Below are positions 45,828 to 57,874 of a stretch of DNA of 64,000 nucleotides, in pieces. How positions within the stretch are numbered: position 1 is the stretch's first letter; each line of letters opens with the position of its first letter. The position numbers were made by a program, and so were the translations under genes. Origin of the DNA: Muribaculaceae bacterium (lineage in GTDB: Bacteria > Bacteroidota > Bacteroidia > Bacteroidales > Muribaculaceae). The notes beneath the pieces were generated by a model, which was given only the letters and a program-made list of their open reading frames with translations, had not been told where the DNA came from and did not search any database. The stretch covers positions 1-64,000 of the forward strand of contig JAIDQZ010000134.1 of assembly GCA_029062005.1 (NCBI GenBank), read 5' to 3'.

Positions 45828-46940
45828 ATGATGACAAAAATGAAAAAATCGATTTTCTCAATATTCGCCTTGGGCGCTCTTCTCTGCAGCTGCCACAACG
45901 GCGATGTGGACTATCCTGATTTCGATTATCAGACCCTCTCCTTCTCATATCCGAACCCTGTGCGTACAATTACGCTCGGATATGAAGCAGATGTCGATAA
46001 TTCAGGAGATAATGAGCACAGGTTCAAACTTCAGGCTGTGCTCGGAGGTGTCAACGAAAACCGCAACGAGCACTCCGTGACATTCCGTATCGCTGATGAA
46101 CTCTGCGACAACCTCTTCCTTGACAATGGCGAACCCCTATTGCCCATGCCTAAGGAATACTATTCCATCGCTACAGACCGTATGGTGATTCCTAAAGGAA
46201 GTGTTATCGGTGGTGTCGATGTTCAGCTTACTGACGCATTCTTTGCTGATCCAAAGAGTGTGGAGGTCAACTACGTTATCCCGGTGCTTCTCGTCAATTC
46301 AGAGGACAGTATCCTCAGCGGAAAAGCGAAAGACGGTGTTGTCAATCCTAACAGACTTGTTAAGGATGACTGGTCGATCGCTCCTAAGGATTTCACTCTT
46401 TACGCTGTGAAATATAAGAACAGGTATGACGGATGCTGGCTGAGCAAAGGCACTGACAGGCTTCTTAACGCTACCAATAAGGAAATTGAAGCAGGTACTG
46501 CAACTGACACTATTATTGACCGTCAGTATAAGTATTGGGAAAAAGCTGATCTTCGCTACTTCAAGACCGTGTCGCTCAATCGCTTCACTTATACTCAGGA
46601 ATTTGATGTGCCTATCATTCAGAAGAATGGTAAGAAGGGCAGCCAGCATATCGTATGCAAGATGATTCTTGATGTAGACGACAATGGCAACGTGACCATT
46701 ACTTCCGATTCAGAAGACTGCGTAGTGTCAGGTTCAGGCACATGGAAGGAAAATGGTGCGGAGAAGGCATTCGGCGACCGTGACCGTGATTATATGCATC
46801 TGCAGTATGAATTCACGACACAATACATGTCGCATGTTCCCAAGAAGACTATGTCTACCTATAAGATGGTTTGCGATGAAGAACTGGTGCTCCGCGACCG
46901 TCAGAACAGTCAGGAGTGGTTTAATTATACATTTAAATAA
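45828..46940 (+). CDS. xusE: Surface lipoprotein, DUF1735/DUF5627 type (XusE position)
   Basis: The 370-aa protein has a lipoprotein signal (LGALLCSCHNGDVDYPDF, Cys22; an in-frame alternative ATG at 45840 starts MKKSIF). The N-terminal half (FSYPNPVRTITLGY, FRIADELCDNLFL, YYSIATDRMVIPKGSVIGGVDVQLTDAFF) is of the DUF1735/BT_3987-like type. The C-terminal half (KYKNRYDGCWLSKG, VVSGSGTWKENG, YMHLQYEFTTQ) fits the partner DUF5627. Such proteins sit next to SusC/D genes and are thought to bind glycan at the cell surface. It is between the second SusD and the GH10 gene, the place of xusE in the xylan core. Confidence 0.85.
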   Translation: MMTKMKKSIFSIFALGALLCSCHNGDVDYPDFDYQTLSFSYPNPVRTITLGYEADVDNSGDNEHRFKLQAVLGGVNENRNEHSVTFRIADELCDNLFLDNGEPLLPMPKEYYSIATDRMVIPKGSVIGGVDVQLTDAFFADPKSVEVNYVIPVLLVNSEDSILSGKAKDGVVNPNRLVKDDWSIAPKDFTLYAVKYKNRYDGCWLSKGTDRLLNATNKEIEAGTATDTIIDRQYKYWEKADLRYFKTVSLNRFTYTQEFDVPIIQKNGKKGSQHIVCKMILDVDDNGNVTITSDSEDCVVSGSGTWKENGAEKAFGDRDRDYMHLQYEFTTQYMSHVPKKTMSTYKMVCDEELVLRDRQNSQEWFNYTFK

Positions 46941-46954
46941 TATTTCTTATGCTT

Positions 46955-46986
46955 CGGGATGTTCCTTATATGAAGGGACATTCCCG
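46955..46986 (+). other. Intra-operon hairpin between xusE and GH10
   Basis: An imperfect 11-bp stem (CGGGATGTTCC / GGGACATTCCCG with one bulge and one G-U pair) in the 72-bp spacer. There is no T-run, so mRNA processing or differential stability is more likely than termination. Confidence 0.5.
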
Positions 46987-47012
46987 TAGCAAGGAATAAT
47001 TGACGATTCGAA

Positions 47013-48287
47013 ATGAAAAATTTATTGAAATACGCTTCCATCGGTCTTGTCGGATTCCTGATGACGGGATGTGCTGATACTTCCATCGATGATTTCGAGG
47101 TGTCGAAGCCACAGAGCCTTATTGATTATGAGTATCTTGATGCCTATGGTTCTGTCAAGGAGTACGTAAACCGTGAGAATACTCCCGGTTTCACACTCGG
47201 CATCGCCGCTTCTGCCAATGATTACATAGCCAAAGGATTCATATATCGTCTTATCAATCATAATTTCGATATTGTGACAGCAGGCAATGAAATGAAGTAT
47301 GCATCAATAGTGCAGAACGACGGTACGATGGATTTTTCCACAGTAGAGGCTTTCGTGGATGCTGCCGAGGCTGCCGGAATGCAGATCTACGGTCATACTC
47401 TTCTATGGCATGCACAGCAGAACACAACATGGCTGAACAATTGCATCAAGGATCTCGCTGACGATGAGGAAGGAACTGTAGCTGATAAGCAATATGCTAT
47501 ACTTGATGCCGAGCTCGAACGCTGGATCGAAGGTATGATGAATGCCACACGTGGCTACGTCAAGGCATGGGATCTCATGAACGAGGGACTGCAGGACACA
47601 TGGGGCAACATCCCTTTGAAAACAGACCCGGAAAAGAAAGAAAAGAATGATTTCTACTGGCAGGATTATCTTGGTGAGAATTATGTGCGCAATGCAGTGA
47701 AATATGCCCGCAAATATTATGCCCAGCAGGAAGGTGCCAAGCCTGAAGATCTCAAACTCTTTATCAACGACTATAATCTTGAGGCAGCCTACAACAACAA
47801 TGACAAGGCGAAAAGCCTCGTCAACTGGATAAAGAAATGGGAATCAGATGGAGTCACCAAGATTGACGGTATCGGAAGCCAGATGCACATTTCATATTCT
47901 TGTGATACAATAGAGCAGAAGAGACGTGAGAACGCTGTGGTGAACATGCTTGAGATCCTTGCAAATTCCGGTAAGCTCATCCGTATCACTGAACTCGACA
48001 TGGGTATTGATGATGAGTATGGTGATGCTATCAAAACAGATGATGTGACTTTAGAGCAGCATAAGGCTATGGGTAAATATTATGAGTTCATCATCTCAAA
48101 GTATTTCCAGATTATCCCTAAAGCTCAGCAATTCGGTATATGCCATTGGTGCATCACAGACTCCCCCTCCAAGTCAGGTTGGAGAGCTGACACTCCGGTA
48201 GGACTCTGGACACTCGACTATCGCCGCAAGCCTGCTTATGGCAGCTTCTGTGATGCCATGAAAGCAGCAACTGACAACAATAAATAA
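47013..48287 (+). CDS. xyn10A: GH10 endo-beta-1,4-xylanase lipoprotein
   Basis: The 424-aa protein has a lipoprotein signal with Cys20 (LMTGCADTS) and a GH10 barrel: YGHTLLWHAQ, the acid/base Glu191 in AWDLMNEGL, IGSQMHISY, the nucleophile Glu327 in RITELDMG and WCITDSPSKSGW near the end. It would be the surface endo-xylanase that makes fragments for the XusAB/CD transporters; a GH10 gene in this position is part of the conserved core. An acidic region precedes the barrel. I see no carbohydrate-binding module inserted, unlike the long GH10 enzymes of some xylan loci. Confidence 0.94.
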   Translation: MKNLLKYASIGLVGFLMTGCADTSIDDFEVSKPQSLIDYEYLDAYGSVKEYVNRENTPGFTLGIAASANDYIAKGFIYRLINHNFDIVTAGNEMKYASIVQNDGTMDFSTVEAFVDAAEAAGMQIYGHTLLWHAQQNTTWLNNCIKDLADDEEGTVADKQYAILDAELERWIEGMMNATRGYVKAWDLMNEGLQDTWGNIPLKTDPEKKEKNDFYWQDYLGENYVRNAVKYARKYYAQQEGAKPEDLKLFINDYNLEAAYNNNDKAKSLVNWIKKWESDGVTKIDGIGSQMHISYSCDTIEQKRRENAVVNMLEILANSGKLIRITELDMGIDDEYGDAIKTDDVTLEQHKAMGKYYEFIISKYFQIIPKAQQFGICHWCITDSPSKSGWRADTPVGLWTLDYRRKPAYGSFCDAMKAATDNNK

Positions 48288-48293
48288 ATCTTT

Positions 48294-48319
48294 GTAAGGG
48301 TGTGACCCCACACCCTTAC
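48294..48319 (+). other. Hairpin after the GH10 gene
   Basis: A perfect 11-bp stem (GTAAGGGTGTG / CACACCCTTAC) with a 4-nt loop, 6 bp after the stop codon. The following sequence is CCCTATTG, not a T-run. It could protect the 3' end of the upstream mRNA or act as a partial terminator. Confidence 0.6.
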
Positions 48320-48366
48320 CCCTATTGAAAATAATACTTTTTTATTAACCCAAATTTCTAAATTCT

Positions 48367-51283
<2,917 letters not shown>

Positions 51284-51289
51284 ACATAT

Positions 51290-53326
51290 ATGCATAGACT
51301 AATTACTTCTTTTATTTTAACATTGATTCTCGGTGTCATTCCGGCTATGGCATGGCCCGGAATGCCGATGCCTAAGCTTCACGTCGAGGGACGATGGCTG
51401 ATGGATGAAGACGGCAATCACGTCAATCTCCACGGATTCGGACAGACTTATAGTCCGTGGTTCAATGAACAGGGCAGTAAATGGACCAACTACGACGTGA
51501 GAAAATGTCTTGAATACAATAAGGACATCATTGACGGTGTTTTGGATAGAGCCGGATGGAAGATGACCTATATCCGTATGCATATGGATCCTTACTGGTC
51601 TAACAAGCCGGGTGTGCAGACTACAGGTGAAAATGATATCTCAGCTTTTGATTTTCAGAGATTTGTCAAATATCTCGAAACTGTGTTTATCCCTATGGCT
51701 GAATACGCTGTTGGAAAGGGTCTTTATGTTGTGATGCGTCCACCCGGAGTATGTCCTGAAAAGATCGAGGTTGGAGGTTCTTACCATAGTTATTTGAAAA
51801 CTGTTTGGGGTTATATCTCTACTCAAAAGCGTCTTACCGACAATCCTCACATAATGTTCGAACTTGCCAACGAACCTGTCCAGATCAAAGGCACGGACGG
51901 TCAGTATGGAGCCGGCTCAGATGCCTGCAATCAGGCTCTTACCAGATTCTTTCAGGAAATAGTCGACATCATGCGCGAAAACGGATGCCAAAACATACTT
52001 TGGGTGCCCGGAACGGCCTACCAGTCGCAGTATGCCGGCTTTGCAAAATATCCGGTCAAAGGTGAAAACATCGGATACGCAGTGCATGTCTATCCCGGAT
52101 GGTATGGCAGTGATGCCATTGAGCCGAGCCACGAGCTTGGCGGCAGCTATGGCGGAGGCTACGATTCTTTTGCCGCCGGATGGAAGAATCAGATCGAGCC
52201 TTGTGCTGAAAAAGCCCCGATGCTGGTGACGGAAATGGACTGGCTCCCCTCAAAATATCAGGCTTCCTGGGGAAAGAGCATAACGGGTAAGATGCTCGGA
52301 CAGGGTTTCGGTGCCAACTTCAAGCTGCTTGCCGACCGCACCGGAAATATCGGCTGGATGCTTTTCACCGGACCGGAACTTCTTGCAAGATTTGACGGAA
52401 AGGCAGGACGTCCCGGAGTCTATACCATGTATAATGACCCTGACGGATGTATGTGGTCCACATATCATTGGTTTAATGAATACGCTGGTTGCGAATTGCC
52501 GGAGGTGCAGAGTGTGGATCTTTATTTCTCACCGCGTGGTGTGGAGACATCTGACGAGACTGTAATTCTGACCGGCAGTTCCAAAGGGGCTGCGCTCATA
52601 GCCGATCGTGGTATTGGCGTGGATTTCAACGTCAACGGTGATATCGATGTTAAGATTGCCGATCCTAAAATCCTGAATTGGGACAACAGTTCGTTCAATG
52701 CACTAAAACCGGGTAAGACCACTTGCGAACTCAGTTATACTCTCGACGGAAAACGTGAGTCCAGGACCATGAAGTTTATCTCTACTCCCTTCCCCTTGCT
52801 CAACGGTTATTTTAATCCCAATATCTGGGAGACCGGAACATTCGATGAGGCGAATAAGGAGTTCAGCACTGGAACGTATGGATTCGCCGGATGGAAGTAT
52901 GGCTCCGGTCTTGACCTTTCCGACTATAACTATCTTATCTGCGAGATGGAGACAAACGGAAACAACGGATTGTCGTTGAGACTTTTTGATAATGACAATT
53001 ACTGGGGTGATCCTACCGAACATAACTTCAACGGAAGCAGGAGAATAGTAGTGGATCTGAAGAACATGGTTTCCAACAAGGGTAGGAAGCTTGACCCATC
53101 TCATCTCTATATAATCGGTTTCTGGACAGTAGGAGGCGAGAAGCATCGTATCAAGAATATTTTTGTCTCCAACGACAGAAATGACTCCTCAGTCGGATCG
53201 GTAGATGCTGAGCGTGGCAGCGATGGTCCTGTGTATAATCTTCAGGGCATCCGGGTGGCTTCCTCGATTTCAGAAGTCACTGCTCCGGGCATCTATATAG
53301 TAAACGGCAAAAAAATAAAAAAATAA
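51290..53326 (+). CDS. GH5 endo-glycanase with C-terminal CBM-like module and sorting-type tail
   Basis: The 678-aa protein has a signal peptide (ending PAMAWP) and a GH5 barrel over about residues 30-400: WLMDEDGNHVNLHGFG, YIRMHMDPYW, the acid/base Glu195 in FELANEPV and nucleophile Glu315 in MLVTEMDWLP. A beta-rich linker domain follows (about 405-500), then a module at about 502-627 (FNPNIWETGTFD, YGFAGWKYGSGLDLSDYNYL) also present in the next protein, then a 34-residue tail with VYNLQG and PGIYIVNGKKIKK. The enzyme probably attacks xylan or a related beta-glycan. GH5 is polyspecific and I cannot assign the subfamily. Confidence 0.88.
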   Translation: MHRLITSFILTLILGVIPAMAWPGMPMPKLHVEGRWLMDEDGNHVNLHGFGQTYSPWFNEQGSKWTNYDVRKCLEYNKDIIDGVLDRAGWKMTYIRMHMDPYWSNKPGVQTTGENDISAFDFQRFVKYLETVFIPMAEYAVGKGLYVVMRPPGVCPEKIEVGGSYHSYLKTVWGYISTQKRLTDNPHIMFELANEPVQIKGTDGQYGAGSDACNQALTRFFQEIVDIMRENGCQNILWVPGTAYQSQYAGFAKYPVKGENIGYAVHVYPGWYGSDAIEPSHELGGSYGGGYDSFAAGWKNQIEPCAEKAPMLVTEMDWLPSKYQASWGKSITGKMLGQGFGANFKLLADRTGNIGWMLFTGPELLARFDGKAGRPGVYTMYNDPDGCMWSTYHWFNEYAGCELPEVQSVDLYFSPRGVETSDETVILTGSSKGAALIADRGIGVDFNVNGDIDVKIADPKILNWDNSSFNALKPGKTTCELSYTLDGKRESRTMKFISTPFPLLNGYFNPNIWETGTFDEANKEFSTGTYGFAGWKYGSGLDLSDYNYLICEMETNGNNGLSLRLFDNDNYWGDPTEHNFNGSRRIVVDLKNMVSNKGRKLDPSHLYIIGFWTVGGEKHRIKNIFVSNDRNDSSVGSVDAERGSDGPVYNLQGIRVASSISEVTAPGIYIVNGKKIKK

Positions 53327-53350
53327 AGCCTTGTAATATCACCGATAACC

Positions 53351-53381
53351 TTTTAGGACGCACGATCCGTGCGTCCTAAAA
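53351..53381 (+). other. Hairpin after the GH5 gene
   Basis: A perfect 14-bp stem TTTTAGGACGCACG / CGTGCGTCCTAAAA with an ATC loop, 24 bp after the stop codon. The core GGACGCACG recurs in a hairpin after the GPH symporter gene (59345-59365). Confidence 0.65.
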
Positions 53382-53408
53382 CAAAGAATACAATTACAGA
53401 ATAAAATT

Positions 53409-54857
53409 ATGAACCGAATAAAGCAATTATTACTATCCATTGCCGCAGGCGCATTATCATTAACTATGAGTGCCCAAGATCCCAACTTCCATATCTATCT
53501 CTGCTACGGACAGTCGAATATGGAAGGAAACGCTCTTGTCGAGAACATTGACAAGCAGAATATACCCGAGCGCTTCAAGATGATGCCGGCTGTGGATTAC
53601 AGCAATCCAAAAAGGGTGAAAGGTGAGTGGTATGAGGCTATGCCACCGCTCTGCAGGGAACATACCGGGCTTACGCCTGCCGATTGGTTTGGTCGCACAA
53701 TGGTGGAAAATCTTCCTGAAGAAATAAAAATAGGCGTTATCAATGTCGCTGTCGGTGGAGCTCCAATCGAGGACCTTGACAAAGACCTTGATCCCAAGAC
53801 TCTTGAAAACAAGGATGGCTGGTATAAAAACTACATGAAGGAATATGACAATTCTCCCTACGGTCGTCTGCTCGAATGTGCCAGGAAAGCGCAGCAAGAT
53901 GGTGTCATAAAGGGTATACTCCTTCATCAGGGGGAATCCAACAACTGTCAGGAGTCCTGGTGTGGGAAAGTGAAGAAAGTATATGACGACCTTCTTTCGG
54001 ATCTTGGACTTGAACCAAACTCCGTTCCTCTTCTTGTAGGCGAGACTGTCAGGTCGGAGATGGGAGGATATTGCGGCGGACATAATTCTGTGATCAGCAA
54101 GCTACCCAAGACCATTCCTTCTGCAAAGGTGGTATCTTCAGCAAATCTGGAGCAGAAAGGCGACGGTCTGCATTTCACGGCACACGGCTACCGCGTGCTC
54201 GGTTGCCGATATGCCACGGCGATGCTGGAGACAATGGGAATCACCGATCCAAAAGTGCCTTATTCAGAGGCAATCCCTGAAGTTCCTCATCCAGATCCTA
54301 CAGAAGGAGACTTTGTTTTTGATCTGGATACGTTTAATCCTACTATATGGGAAAAAGGAACGTTTGACACCGGGACCGGTGTCTTCGTAGCGGGCTTGTA
54401 CGGTTTCGGAGGTTGGGAATACAATCCCCCGATCGACCTTTCGGGATACAAATATCTCGTGGCAGAACTCAATGAGCCGGAACAAAACGGTCTTGAATTC
54501 CGGGTTTTTGACACTGCGAGCTATTGGGAAGAACCCTACAGTGCCAAGTTCGGCGGCGGACAGATTGTGATAAGTGAGCTTAACGGAATGATGAAGAATC
54601 TCAAGACCGGCATAGTTCCGCTTAATACTTCAGAGGTGTATAGAGTCGGATTCTGGTGCTACGGTAACTCTCCGATCCACATCAAGCACGTATTCGCCAC
54701 AAATAACAATCCTTATGATAGTGTCGCATCAGTCGATTCTGACTCGACTGAGTGTGGAGTCTACAATCTTCAGGGTATAAAGGTCGGTGATTCCATTTCA
54801 GAAGTTTCCGTGCCCGGTATTTATATTGCAAACGGCATTAAATTCAAGAAACCCTGA
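53409..54857 (+). CDS. CE6/SASA-type acetyl esterase with CBM-like module and sorting-type tail
   Basis: The 482-aa protein has a signal peptide (LSIAAGALSLTMSAQ) and an SGNH-like esterase domain at about 23-285: nucleophile Ser36 in LCYGQSNMEG, INVAVGGAPIE, LLHQGESNN and the catalytic DGLHFTAHGYR. This is the sialate O-acetylesterase-like/CE6 family, which includes acetyl xylan esterases. Residues of about 298-435 are the same module as in the preceding GH5 (FNPTIWEKGTFD, YGFGGWEYNPPIDLSGYKYL), followed by a tail with VYNLQG and PGIYIANG. It should de-acetylate xylan at the surface. Its esterase domain is a close paralogue of the one in the next gene. Confidence 0.9.
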   Translation: MNRIKQLLLSIAAGALSLTMSAQDPNFHIYLCYGQSNMEGNALVENIDKQNIPERFKMMPAVDYSNPKRVKGEWYEAMPPLCREHTGLTPADWFGRTMVENLPEEIKIGVINVAVGGAPIEDLDKDLDPKTLENKDGWYKNYMKEYDNSPYGRLLECARKAQQDGVIKGILLHQGESNNCQESWCGKVKKVYDDLLSDLGLEPNSVPLLVGETVRSEMGGYCGGHNSVISKLPKTIPSAKVVSSANLEQKGDGLHFTAHGYRVLGCRYATAMLETMGITDPKVPYSEAIPEVPHPDPTEGDFVFDLDTFNPTIWEKGTFDTGTGVFVAGLYGFGGWEYNPPIDLSGYKYLVAELNEPEQNGLEFRVFDTASYWEEPYSAKFGGGQIVISELNGMMKNLKTGIVPLNTSEVYRVGFWCYGNSPIHIKHVFATNNNPYDSVASVDSDSTECGVYNLQGIKVGDSISEVSVPGIYIANGIKFKKP

Positions 54858-54990
54858 AATTTTTGAGATTGTATACACATTAAGAAATAAAAGATACATT
54901 TTAAGAAGTCCCATTGTCAAAGTTTTCGTAATTTTACACAAAAATCAAAGATATTTTAACAGCTTGAAGTTGTATTGTAAATAATAAATC

Positions 54991-57753
54991 ATGAAAAGGT
55001 TGAAATCTCTGATGCTCGGGGTGGTGCTGATGTCGATGGGTATTAATGCAAATGCCCAGGATCCCGACTTCCATATATATCTGTGTCTGGGACAGTCCAA
55101 CATGGAGGGCAGCGCTCCGATAGAACCCGTAGACCGCGAAAATATTCCGTCACGCTTCAAGGTGATGGCAACCAGCGACTACAGCAATACAAAACGCTCT
55201 ACAGGCGAATGGTATGAGGCTGTGCCTCCATTGCTAAGGGAGAATACTGGTCTGACACTTATGGATTATTTCGGACGTACAATGGTAGACAATCTCCCCG
55301 AAAATATCACAGTCGGAGTAGTTCCTGTGGCTGTCGGAGGATGCAAGATAGAGCATCTGAGCAAAGACTATGATCCGGCTACGGTCACTTCAGAGGCAGA
55401 CTGGTTTCAGGGTTTCATGAAGGCATATGACAATAAACCCTACGACCGGCTTTTGGAATGTGCTAAAAAAGCGCAGAAAGATGGAGTGATCAAGGGAATA
55501 CTGCTTCATCAGGGGGAATCCAACACCGGAGAAAAGGAGTGGCCCGAGAAGGTAAGGAAAGTCTACGACAACCTTCTTGCAGATCTCGGACTTGCACCTA
55601 ATTCCGTTCCCCTTATTGCAGGCGAGGTGGTCTCTTCCGAAAAAGGCGGTGTATGTGGAAGCATGAACCCTATAATCAATACGCTGCCGGATTATCTTCC
55701 GGTCGCTCATGTCGTGTCATCAGCCAACCTTCCCCAGCGTGGCGACGGACTTCATTTCACTTCTTATGGATATCGTGAGCTTGGAAGCCGCTATGCAAAG
55801 GAGATGCTTTCATTAATGGGCATTGACGATCCTAAGCTCAACTATTCGGCTGAGGCTAATTTCATACCCTCTTCCTATGAAGTGAAGAGTCCTGACGGAA
55901 ATACTGTGGTGACAGTGTCAGACAACGGAATGACTTTGACCTACAGTATCGCTTATGACGGCAATGTGTTCCTGCTTCCGTCTCCACTTGGGGTGAAAAC
56001 CAATATCGGTGATTTTACATCCGGACTTGATATAACTTCGGTTTCAGGTGTGAAACAGGTGGCGGATTCATATTCACTTGCAAATATCAAGAAAAGCAAG
56101 GTGGACTATGTCGCCAACGAGGAGACTTTCACCGTGTCGCAGGGAGGCGTTCCGGTATTTGACCTTCAGATGCGTGTAAGTGACAATAATGTGGCGTTCC
56201 GCTATAGGTTGTTGCCCATGGGTGAAACTCTTTGCGCCGTAGTGGACAGTGAACTCACCGGATTTGTTTTTCCTGACGGCACCACTACTTTCCTATGTCC
56301 TCAGATGCAGCCAATGACAGGATTTGCAAGGACGGCTCCCAGCTATGAGACTAATTACGACCTTGACGATGTGATGGGTAAGAATGGATGGGGCAACGGC
56401 TACTCTTTCCCGTGCCTTTTCAGGAACGGCGACAACGGATGGACTTTGATTTCAGAGACCGGCATTGCGGGAGACTATTGCGCGTCTCACCTTGCCAATA
56501 AGTCGGGAGGGGAGTATTGCATAGCATATCCGAATAAGAACGAGAACAATGGTTTCGGTTCTACCGGTGCCCAGATTGCACTGCCGGGATTCACTCCATG
56601 GCGTACTGTGACTGTCGGAGCCGATCTTGCCCCCATAGTTGAGACCACTGTGCCCTTTGACCTCGTGGAGCCACTTTATAATCCGTCGAAGGATTACGAT
56701 TACGGCAAGGGAAGCTGGAGCTGGATCATCAAGATGGATCCGAGCTGTAATTTCGAGGAACAGAAGAAATATATCGACTTCTCCGCCGCAATGGGCTGGG
56801 ATACCGTGCTTGTGGATGCCTTGTGGGATACACAGATAGGATATGAGGGCATAGAAAAACTCGCAGCATATGGAAAGGAAAAGGGTGTGGACCTTTATCT
56901 GTGGTATAATTCCAATGGAGCTTGGAACGATGCCCCCCAGGGTCCGCGCGGCATCATGAACGATATTGTGAAGCGCCGCAAGGATATGGCATGGATGCAG
57001 AAAAATGGTATTCGAGGCATAAAGGTTGACTTTTTCGGAGGTGACAAGCAGGAGACCATGAGACTCTACCATGATATTCTTGCCGATGCCAACGATCACG
57101 GAATACTCGTGATTTTCCATGGTTGTACTCTTCCGAGAGGATGGGAAAGGATGTATCCAAACTTCGCAGCTGCAGAGGCGGTGCTTGCAAGCGAGAACCT
57201 TCACTTCTCGCAGGGGATGTGTGATGCGGAGGCAAAAAACGCCTGCATCCATCCTTTTGTGCGCAACACCGTAGGAAGTATGGATTTCGGAGGAAGCACA
57301 CTGAATAAATACTATTCAACAGACAATGCCCGTGGTTCGAAGCGCATGACAAGCGATGTGTTCGCTCTTGCCACTGCGGTATTGTTCCAGAGTCCGGTGC
57401 AGCACTTCGCTATGGCACCCAATAATCTTGAGGATGCTCCGGCATGGGCGGTGGAGTTTATGAAGAATGTGCCGACTACATGGGATGAGGTAAGGTTTAT
57501 CGACGGTTATCCCGGTAAGTATATCGTCATGGCTCGCCGTAGTGGCGATGACTGGTATGTGGCGGGTATAAATGCTCAGGATGATCCCGTCACTGTAGAT
57601 GTTGAACTTCCGTCACTGGCGGTAGGAAAACCGATTTCGATGTATAGCGATGACAAAAACCTTATAGGTTCTGTCCGTACTGTTAAGGCAGACAAGAAAG
57701 GAAAAGTCAGAATGACGATTCCCAAAAACGGAGGTGCAGTCGTCAAATACTGA
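54991..57753 (+). CDS. Fusion of CE6/SASA-type esterase and GH97 glycosidase
   Basis: The 920-aa protein has a signal peptide (ending GINANAQ). The first domain (about 23-285) is an esterase with Ser36 in LCLGQSNMEG, LLHQGESNT and DGLHFTSYGYR, strongly similar to the preceding gene product. From about residue 288 to the end is a complete GH97: N-terminal beta-sandwich (SPDGNTVVTVSDNGMTLTYSI), (beta/alpha)8 barrel and C-terminal domain. Asp680 in GIKVDFFGGDK occupies the place of the nucleophile of retaining GH97 enzymes such as alpha-galactosidases, whereas inverting SusB-type members use Glu residues elsewhere. It has no C-terminal tail like its neighbours, so is probably periplasmic. It may remove acetyl and alpha-galactosyl decorations. 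Confidence 0.9.
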   Translation: MKRLKSLMLGVVLMSMGINANAQDPDFHIYLCLGQSNMEGSAPIEPVDRENIPSRFKVMATSDYSNTKRSTGEWYEAVPPLLRENTGLTLMDYFGRTMVDNLPENITVGVVPVAVGGCKIEHLSKDYDPATVTSEADWFQGFMKAYDNKPYDRLLECAKKAQKDGVIKGILLHQGESNTGEKEWPEKVRKVYDNLLADLGLAPNSVPLIAGEVVSSEKGGVCGSMNPIINTLPDYLPVAHVVSSANLPQRGDGLHFTSYGYRELGSRYAKEMLSLMGIDDPKLNYSAEANFIPSSYEVKSPDGNTVVTVSDNGMTLTYSIAYDGNVFLLPSPLGVKTNIGDFTSGLDITSVSGVKQVADSYSLANIKKSKVDYVANEETFTVSQGGVPVFDLQMRVSDNNVAFRYRLLPMGETLCAVVDSELTGFVFPDGTTTFLCPQMQPMTGFARTAPSYETNYDLDDVMGKNGWGNGYSFPCLFRNGDNGWTLISETGIAGDYCASHLANKSGGEYCIAYPNKNENNGFGSTGAQIALPGFTPWRTVTVGADLAPIVETTVPFDLVEPLYNPSKDYDYGKGSWSWIIKMDPSCNFEEQKKYIDFSAAMGWDTVLVDALWDTQIGYEGIEKLAAYGKEKGVDLYLWYNSNGAWNDAPQGPRGIMNDIVKRRKDMAWMQKNGIRGIKVDFFGGDKQETMRLYHDILADANDHGILVIFHGCTLPRGWERMYPNFAAAEAVLASENLHFSQGMCDAEAKNACIHPFVRNTVGSMDFGGSTLNKYYSTDNARGSKRMTSDVFALATAVLFQSPVQHFAMAPNNLEDAPAWAVEFMKNVPTTWDEVRFIDGYPGKYIVMARRSGDDWYVAGINAQDDPVTVDVELPSLAVGKPISMYSDDKNLIGSVRTVKADKKGKVRMTIPKNGGAVVKY

Positions 57754-57783
57754 TGATTAAGGATCCACTGATGATTAAGGATC
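57749..57783 (+). repeat. Tandem 18-bp repeat across the esterase-GH97 stop codon
   Basis: ACTGATGATTAAGGATCC is followed directly by ACTGATGATTAAGGATC. The first copy supplies the TGA stop of the fusion gene and both copies contain TGA and TAA. A GATC-rich stretch follows up to the GPH symporter start. Confidence 0.75.
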
Positions 57784-57874
57784 AATAGAAATAACGCATG
57801 ATCTTTCATGACGGATCTGTATGGATCATCACTGATCATGAATAAAAGACAACTAACTAACTCAAAATAACAAA

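Noticed and set aside
56452-57252. 266-aa minus-strand ORF
   Set aside because: Antisense to the GH97 domain, which has clear motifs; no domain, signal or promoter of its own.
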